DNA from: Dyella_B sp035486915
GTDB taxonomy: Bacteria > Pseudomonadota > Gammaproteobacteria > Xanthomonadales > Rhodanobacteraceae
Assembly (NCBI RefSeq): GCF_035486915.1
Contig: NZ_DATHMR010000171.1
Location: 1-37,545, forward strand
Direction of reading: 5' to 3'
DNA: 37,545 nt
This document shows positions 34,145 through 37,545 of the stretch, piece by piece; the first letter of the stretch is position 1; each line of letters begins with the position of its first letter. The position numbers and the translations under genes are program-made. The notes beneath the pieces are model-generated. The model did not search any database and had not been told where the DNA came from. It saw only the letters and a list, made by a program, of their open reading frames with translations.

Positions 34145-34672
34145 TTACGCCTTCTTGGCTTCCTTAATGGTGATCTTCTCGCCCGAGTAACGAACGCCCT
34201 TGCCCTTATAGGGTTCCGGCGGACGGTAACCACGGATCTTGGCAGCGACTTCGCCCACCAGCTGCTTGTCCGAACCCTTGATCAGGATTTCGGTCTGCGT
34301 CGGGGTTTCAATGCTGATGCCTTCCGGCGCATTGAAGACCACCGGGTGCGAGAAGCCCAGGCTCAGGTTCAGCGCTTTGCCGGCCATCGATGCGCGGTAA
34401 CCCACGCCGACGAGCTCCAGCTTGCGCTCGTAACCTTCGGAAACGCCCTTGATCATGTTCGCAAGCAGCGCGCGAGCGGTACCGCCGAACTTGTCATCCG
34501 CGCCTTCGGCGACCTGGATGTTGACGGTGCCGTTGTCATTGGCCACAGACACGCCCGGCAAGGCATGGATGGACAGGGCGCCCTTCGGGCCCTTCACGGC
34601 GATGCTGTCTTCCGCAATCTTGAGCTCAACGCCCTTCGGCAGCGAAATCGGTTTCTTAGCAACACGGGACAT
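34145..34672 (-). CDS. rplF: 50S ribosomal protein L6
   Basis: A 175-residue protein near the sarcin-ricin loop where elongation factors bind. It has the duplicated L6 fold: SRVAKKPISLPKGVELKIAEDSIAVKGPKGALS, then ANMIKGVSEGYERKLELVGVGYRA, and the C-terminal IRGYRPPEPYKGKGVRYSGE signature. Length is close to E. coli (177). It lies 10 bp after rpsH. Confidence 0.98.
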   Translation of the reverse strand: MSRVAKKPISLPKGVELKIAEDSIAVKGPKGALSIHALPGVSVANDNGTVNIQVAEGADDKFGGTARALLANMIKGVSEGYERKLELVGVGYRASMAGKALNLSLGFSHPVVFNAPEGISIETPTQTEILIKGSDKQLVGEVAAKIRGYRPPEPYKGKGVRYSGEKITIKEAKKA

Positions 34673-34682
34673 CGGAGGCTCC

Positions 34683-35078
34683 TTACGCGACCAGGCCGAT
34701 GACTTCGCCGCCCACGCCTTGAGCGCGGGCCTGCTTGTCGGTCAACAGACCGGCGGAAGTCGAGATAATCGAAATGCCCAGACCGCCCAGCACCTTCGGC
34801 AGTTCACCCTTGCCGCGGTACACACGCAGACCGGAACGGCTGATGCGCTCGATGCGCTCGATGGCCGGACGGCCTTCGAAATACTTGAGCTTGATCTCGA
34901 GCACCGGCTTACCTTCCTGAGAGGAAGTCTTGGCGTCGAGGATGTAGCCCTCGTTCTTGAGAAGGTCGGCAAGCGCCACCTTCAGCTTCGACGACGGCAT
35001 GCTTACGGCCTGCTTGCCCGTAGCTTGGGCATTGCGGATACGCGTAAACAGATCGGCGATGGGATCAGTCATGCTCAT
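34683..35078 (-). CDS. rpsH: 30S ribosomal protein S8
   Basis: A 131-residue primary binder of 16S rRNA central domain. It begins MSMTDPIADLFTRIRNAQATGKQAVSMPSSKLK and ends with the S8 signature SAGLLTDKQARAQGVGGEVIGLVA. E. coli S8 also represses the spc operon by binding mRNA near rplE. Here rpsH is preceded by an unusual 218-bp gap with inverted repeats and a possible promoter, so its control may differ. GAAGGAAG lies just upstream of the ATG. Confidence 0.98.
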   Translation of the reverse strand: MSMTDPIADLFTRIRNAQATGKQAVSMPSSKLKVALADLLKNEGYILDAKTSSQEGKPVLEIKLKYFEGRPAIERIERISRSGLRVYRGKGELPKVLGGLGISIISTSAGLLTDKQARAQGVGGEVIGLVA

Positions 35079-35112
35079 GAAAAACTTCCTTCAGAGTGCA
35101 CCGATATCCGAT

Positions 35113-35200
35113 AAAACCGGAAATCAATATTGAGTTGTGGGCCGCCACGGGGCGGTCTGCAGCACGCAGACCGTCAACTATAGCAGCCTTTTCCGGTTTT
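35113..35200 (-). promoter_or_regulatory. Inverted-repeat element and possible promoter between rpsN and rpsH
   Basis: Eleven-base arms AAAACCGGAAA (35113-35123) and TTTCCGGTTTT (35190-35200) are exact inverted repeats 66 nt apart. Between them are CCGCC/GGCGG (35142-35155) and GGTCTGC/GCAGACC (35154-35172), which share two bases. Read as RNA on the - strand this folds as a long stem closing one or two inner hairpins. Alternatively, TTCGCA (35206-35201) and TATAGT (35182-35177) with an 18-nt spacer could be a promoter for rpsH onward, with one arm in its spacer. Further hairpins lie at about 35233-35274. Function is unproven. Confidence 0.5.
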
Positions 35201-35296
35201 TGCGAATAGCGATGCTTCAAAGTCGCATCGACGGCGGCGCGTTACCACGCCGCCGGGTTTGGCGCCCCACCCAAACGCAGGGCTGCCTTAAAACGA

Positions 35297-35602
35297 TTAC
35301 CAGCTGGCCTTACGCAGGCCGGGCACGTCACCACGCATGGTGGCTTCGCGCAGCTTGTTACGGCCTAGGCCGAACTTGCGGTACACGCCACGCGGGCGGC
35401 CCGACAGTTCGCAACGGTTACGCTGACGGCTGGGGCTGGCGTCACGCGGCAGCTTCTGCAGCTTGGTCTGCGCTTCCATCTTGTCCTCGTAGGAGGACTT
35501 CGGGCTCAGCACGATCGCCTTCAATTCGGCGCGCTTGGCAGCGTACTTCTTGACGATTTTGGTCCGCTTGATATCGCGGTTAACCATTGAGGTCTTGGCC
35601 AT
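35297..35602 (-). CDS. rpsN: 30S ribosomal protein S14
   Basis: A 101-residue protein of the 30S head. It is the long, zinc-free type: MAKTSMVNRDIKRTKIVKKYAAKRAELK, then LPRDASPSRQRNRCELSGRPRGVYRKFGLGRNKLREATMRGDVPGLRKASW, with only one cysteine instead of two CxxC pairs. Length equals E. coli (101). It lies 15 bp after rplE and is followed by the 218-bp structured gap. Confidence 0.98.
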   Translation of the reverse strand: MAKTSMVNRDIKRTKIVKKYAAKRAELKAIVLSPKSSYEDKMEAQTKLQKLPRDASPSRQRNRCELSGRPRGVYRKFGLGRNKLREATMRGDVPGLRKASW

Positions 35603-35617
35603 GGATTCTCTCGCGTA

Positions 35618-36157
35618 TCAGTTGCGGAACGGGAAGCTGAAGGCTTCCAGCAGCGCTTTGGCTTCTTCGTCGGACTTGGCGGTGGTGGTGATGGAGATGT
35701 CCATACCGCGCATCGCGTCGATTGCGTCGAAGTCGATTTCCGGGAAGATGATCTGTTCCTTGATGCCAAAGTTGTAGTTACCACGGCCATCGAAGGCGCG
35801 ACCCGACACGCCGCGGAAGTCGCGGACGCGGGGAAGCGAAATGTTGATCAGGCGATCCAGGAATTCCCACATCTGGGCGCGGCGCAAGGTGACCTTGCAG
35901 CCGATCGGCCAGCCGTCGCGGATCTTGAACGAGGCCACGGATACGCGCGCCTTGGTCGTGATCGGCTTCTGACCGGCAATCTTGGTCATATCCGCCACGG
36001 CATTTTCGAGCACTTTCTTGTTGCCCGCGGCTTCGCCCACGCCCATGTTCAGCGTGATCTTGGTGATGCGGGGAACCTGCATCACGTTCTGGTAACCAAA
36101 ACGCTCGGTGAGCTTCTGGATGACCTGTTCTTTGTAAAAGTTTTCAAGGCGCGTCAT
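35618..36157 (-). CDS. rplE: 50S ribosomal protein L5
   Basis: A 179-residue 5S rRNA-binding protein of the central protuberance, with RLENFYKEQVIQKLTERFGYQNVMQVPRITKITLNMGVGEA, the KARVSVASFKIRDGWPIGCKVTLR loop, and GRGNYNFGIKEQIIFPEIDFD. Length matches E. coli (179). In E. coli the S8 repressor site lies at the start of this gene; I did not find a convincing equivalent. It is 12 bp after rplX. Confidence 0.98.
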   Translation of the reverse strand: MTRLENFYKEQVIQKLTERFGYQNVMQVPRITKITLNMGVGEAAGNKKVLENAVADMTKIAGQKPITTKARVSVASFKIRDGWPIGCKVTLRRAQMWEFLDRLINISLPRVRDFRGVSGRAFDGRGNYNFGIKEQIIFPEIDFDAIDAMRGMDISITTTAKSDEEAKALLEAFSFPFRN

Positions 36158-36169
36158 GACTTGTGTTCC

Positions 36170-36484
36170 TTACGCGTCCACGACCTCGCCATTCGAACGG
36201 TACACGCGGACCTTGCGCCCATCACTGAGCGTTTTGGCACCAACGCGTTCACCCTTGTTCGTGGCGGGGTTGAACAGCTGCACATTAGAAATATGGATCG
36301 AAGCTTCACGCTCGACGATGCCGCCCGGCTGGTTGGCCTGCGGATTCGCCTTGGTGTGACGCTTGACCAGGTTGACGTTGGAGACGAACACGCGATCGCC
36401 TTCAACGCGCAGCACGTCGCCGCGCTGACCTTTGTTTTTACCGGTGATCACGAGGACCTGATCACCCTTGCGGATACGGTTCAT
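36170..36484 (-). CDS. rplX: 50S ribosomal protein L24
   Basis: A 104-residue assembly-initiator protein with the KOW motif at the N-terminus (RIRKGDQVLVITGKNKGQRGDVLRV), then VNLVKRHTKANPQANQPGGIVEREASIHISNVQLFNP, characteristic of L24. E. coli L24 has 104 residues. It lies between rplN (14 bp) and rplE. Confidence 0.98.
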   Translation of the reverse strand: MNRIRKGDQVLVITGKNKGQRGDVLRVEGDRVFVSNVNLVKRHTKANPQANQPGGIVEREASIHISNVQLFNPATNKGERVGAKTLSDGRKVRVYRSNGEVVDA

Positions 36485-36498
36485 GGTTCTTCTCCGCC

Positions 36499-36867
36499 TC
36501 AGAGCACTTCGGGTGCGAGCGAGACGATCTTCATGAACTTCTCGCCGCGCAGCTCACGAGTCACGGGCCCGAAGATACGGGTGCCGATCGGCTCGAGCTT
36601 GTTGTTGAGGAGTACGGCCGCGTTACCGTCGAAACGGATCAGCGAACCGTCGGCGCGGCGCACACCCTTGGCGGTACGAACCACCACGGCGTTGTACACC
36701 TCACCCTTCTTCACCTTGCCACGCGGGATGGCATCTTTCACGGTGACTTTGATCACGTCACCGATCGCGGCGTAACGGCGCTTGGAGCCGCCGAGCACCT
36801 TGATGCACATCAGTTCCTTGGCGCCGCTGTTGTCGGCGGCGGAAAGCGTGCTTTGCATCTGGATCAT
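36499..36867 (-). CDS. rplN: 50S ribosomal protein L14
   Basis: A 122-residue protein at the subunit interface and the target of the silencing factor RsfS. It begins MIQMQSTLSAADNSGAKELMCIKVLGGSKRRYA, with GDVIKVTVKDAIPRGKVKKGEV and the end RELRGEKFMKIVSLAPEVL. Length is close to E. coli (123). It is the first gene of the spc operon, 15 bp after rpsQ, with no visible terminator between, so S10 and spc may be read together. Confidence 0.98.
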   Translation of the reverse strand: MIQMQSTLSAADNSGAKELMCIKVLGGSKRRYAAIGDVIKVTVKDAIPRGKVKKGEVYNAVVVRTAKGVRRADGSLIRFDGNAAVLLNNKLEPIGTRIFGPVTRELRGEKFMKIVSLAPEVL

Positions 36868-36882
36868 AGCTGCACCCTCCCC

Positions 36883-37143
36883 TTACGCTTCGGCGCGCGT
36901 GACGATTTCGACCACGCGGTGATGTTTGGTTTTAGAAAGCGGACGGCATTCCGCAATGCGCACCACGTCGCCCTCGTTCGCGCCGATGTCGTTCTGCGCG
37001 TGGAGCTTGGTGGAACGACGCACGATCTTGCCCAGCAGCGGATGCTGCACCTGGCGTTCGATCAGTACGGTGACCGTCTTTTCCATCTTGTTGCTAATGA
37101 CGCGGCCCTCAAGGGTGCGCGCCTGCTTGGTGTTGTCGCTCAT
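36883..37143 (-). CDS. rpsQ: 30S ribosomal protein S17
   Basis: An 86-residue primary 16S rRNA-binding protein with the OB-fold pattern RTLEGRVISNKMEKTVTVLIERQVQHPLLGKIVRRSTKLHAQND...GDVVRIAECRPLSKTKHHRVVEIV. Length is close to E. coli (84). It is the last gene of the S10 operon, 12 bp after rpmC. Confidence 0.98.
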   Translation of the reverse strand: MSDNTKQARTLEGRVISNKMEKTVTVLIERQVQHPLLGKIVRRSTKLHAQNDIGANEGDVVRIAECRPLSKTKHHRVVEIVTRAEA

Positions 37144-37155
37144 GTCGGCCGTCCC

Positions 37156-37341
37156 TTACTTCTTGCCGCCGAGCACGAACTTCGTGCGGGCGATGTCGCG
37201 CCGAACACGGCGCAGTTGGTGCGGCTGGCTGAGCTGACCGGTGCCTTTCTGCATGCGCAGATTGAACTGCTCCTTGCGAAGGTCCAGCAGATGCTGCTTC
37301 AGCTCGTCGGCCGACTTGTTGTTGATATCTTTGGTGGCCAT
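37156..37341 (-). CDS. rpmC: 50S ribosomal protein L29
   Basis: A 61-residue two-helix protein near the exit tunnel, where chaperones and SRP dock. It shows KSADELKQHLLDLRKEQFNLRMQKGTGQLSQPHQLRRVRRDIARTKFVL. ATG 37341 overlaps the last base of the rplP stop (TGATG), indicating coupling; an in-frame GTG just upstream at 37344 is less likely. Confidence 0.97.
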   Translation of the reverse strand: MATKDINNKSADELKQHLLDLRKEQFNLRMQKGTGQLSQPHQLRRVRRDIARTKFVLGGKK

Positions 37342-37545
37342 CACATCACCGCCCTGGAGACAAACTGGGTCTGCACCGACAACTTGGCAGCGGCCAGGCG
37401 GAATGCCTCGCGCGCGGTTGCCTCGTCGACACCCTCGATTTCATAAAGCATGCGGCCTGGCTGGATCGGTGCGACCCAGTACTCCACACCACCCTTACCG
37501 GCGCCCATTCGGACTTCGATCGGCTTCTTGGTGATCGGCTTGTCC
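37341..37545 (-). CDS. rplP: 50S ribosomal protein L16, C-terminal fragment
   Basis: The gene runs off the right edge of the window; 67 C-terminal codons and the stop TGA (37343-37341) are present. The peptide DKPITKKPIEVRMGAGKGG...VEYWVAPIQPGRMLYEIEGVDEATAREAFRLAAAKL is unmistakably L16, which shapes the A-site and peptidyl transferase region. The conserved Arg in KPIEVRMGAGKG is the residue hydroxylated by RoxA/YcfD in E. coli. It is followed by rpmC with a 1-nt overlap, as in other S10 operons. Confidence 0.97.
   Translation of the reverse strand, partial: DKPITKKPIEVRMGAGKGGVEYWVAPIQPGRMLYEIEGVDEATAREAFRLAAAKLSVQTQFVSRAVM

Overview
The window is about 37.5 kb of gene-dense, fairly GC-rich chromosome. 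It looks like a gammaproteobacterium of the Lysobacterales (Xanthomonadales), and the Rhodanobacteraceae (Dyella/Rhodanobacter/Luteibacter-like) fit best. That placement is my inference. It rests on the gammaproteobacterial gene neighbourhoods (dnaE-accA, rng-yhdP-tldD, the S10-spc-alpha ribosomal block) and on the flavour of the proteins; no 16S rRNA or other marker is present. I see no tRNA, rRNA, CRISPR array, insertion sequence, phage or integrated element. No gene-free stretch exceeds 300 bases; the longest are 28398-28681 and 35079-35296.

Layout. 1-140 is the tail of dnaE, followed by accA, a NYN-LOTUS putative RNase/RNA-binding gene and tilS (all +). A convergent MFS exporter (-) overlaps the tilS 3' end and has a perfect 18-bp palindrome inside its promoter. 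xseB-ispA (+) meets a DUF4870 membrane protein (-). pmbA/tldE (-) and tldD (-) flank two + genes: a DUF1653 protein and a ribosome-maturation factor gene darP that carries a one-base frameshift. A sterol-desaturase-like membrane hydroxylase (+) sits between tldD and yhdP-rng (-). Next come a Mug-like DNA glycosylase (+), an RND pump and its periplasmic adaptor (+), two membrane/periplasmic multiheme c-type cytochromes (-), a secreted amidase (+), and a dsbB-aroG (class II DAHP synthase) pair (-).

From 28014 to the end, everything is on the - strand. This is the end of the S10 operon (rplP, rpmC, rpsQ), then spc (rplN, rplX, rplE, rpsN, rpsH, rplF, rplR, rpsE, rpmD, rplO, secY) and alpha (rpsM, rpsK, rpsD, rpoA, rplQ), closed by a strong intrinsic terminator at 27946-27987. 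rpmJ is missing from its usual place after secY. Several intergenic gaps in this block are unusually long and full of inverted repeats, notably rpsN-rpsH and rpoA-rplQ.

The content is mostly housekeeping: fatty-acid initiation, tRNA modification, isoprenoids, the TldD/E protease, RNA decay, envelope lipid transport, efflux, disulfide formation, the shikimate entry step and translation. I found no clearly new multi-gene system. The points most worth a second look are the broken darP, the structured gaps in the ribosomal operon, the palindromic operator of the MFS gene, the NYN-LOTUS gene coupled to tilS, and the Mug homologue without the usual catalytic Asn.
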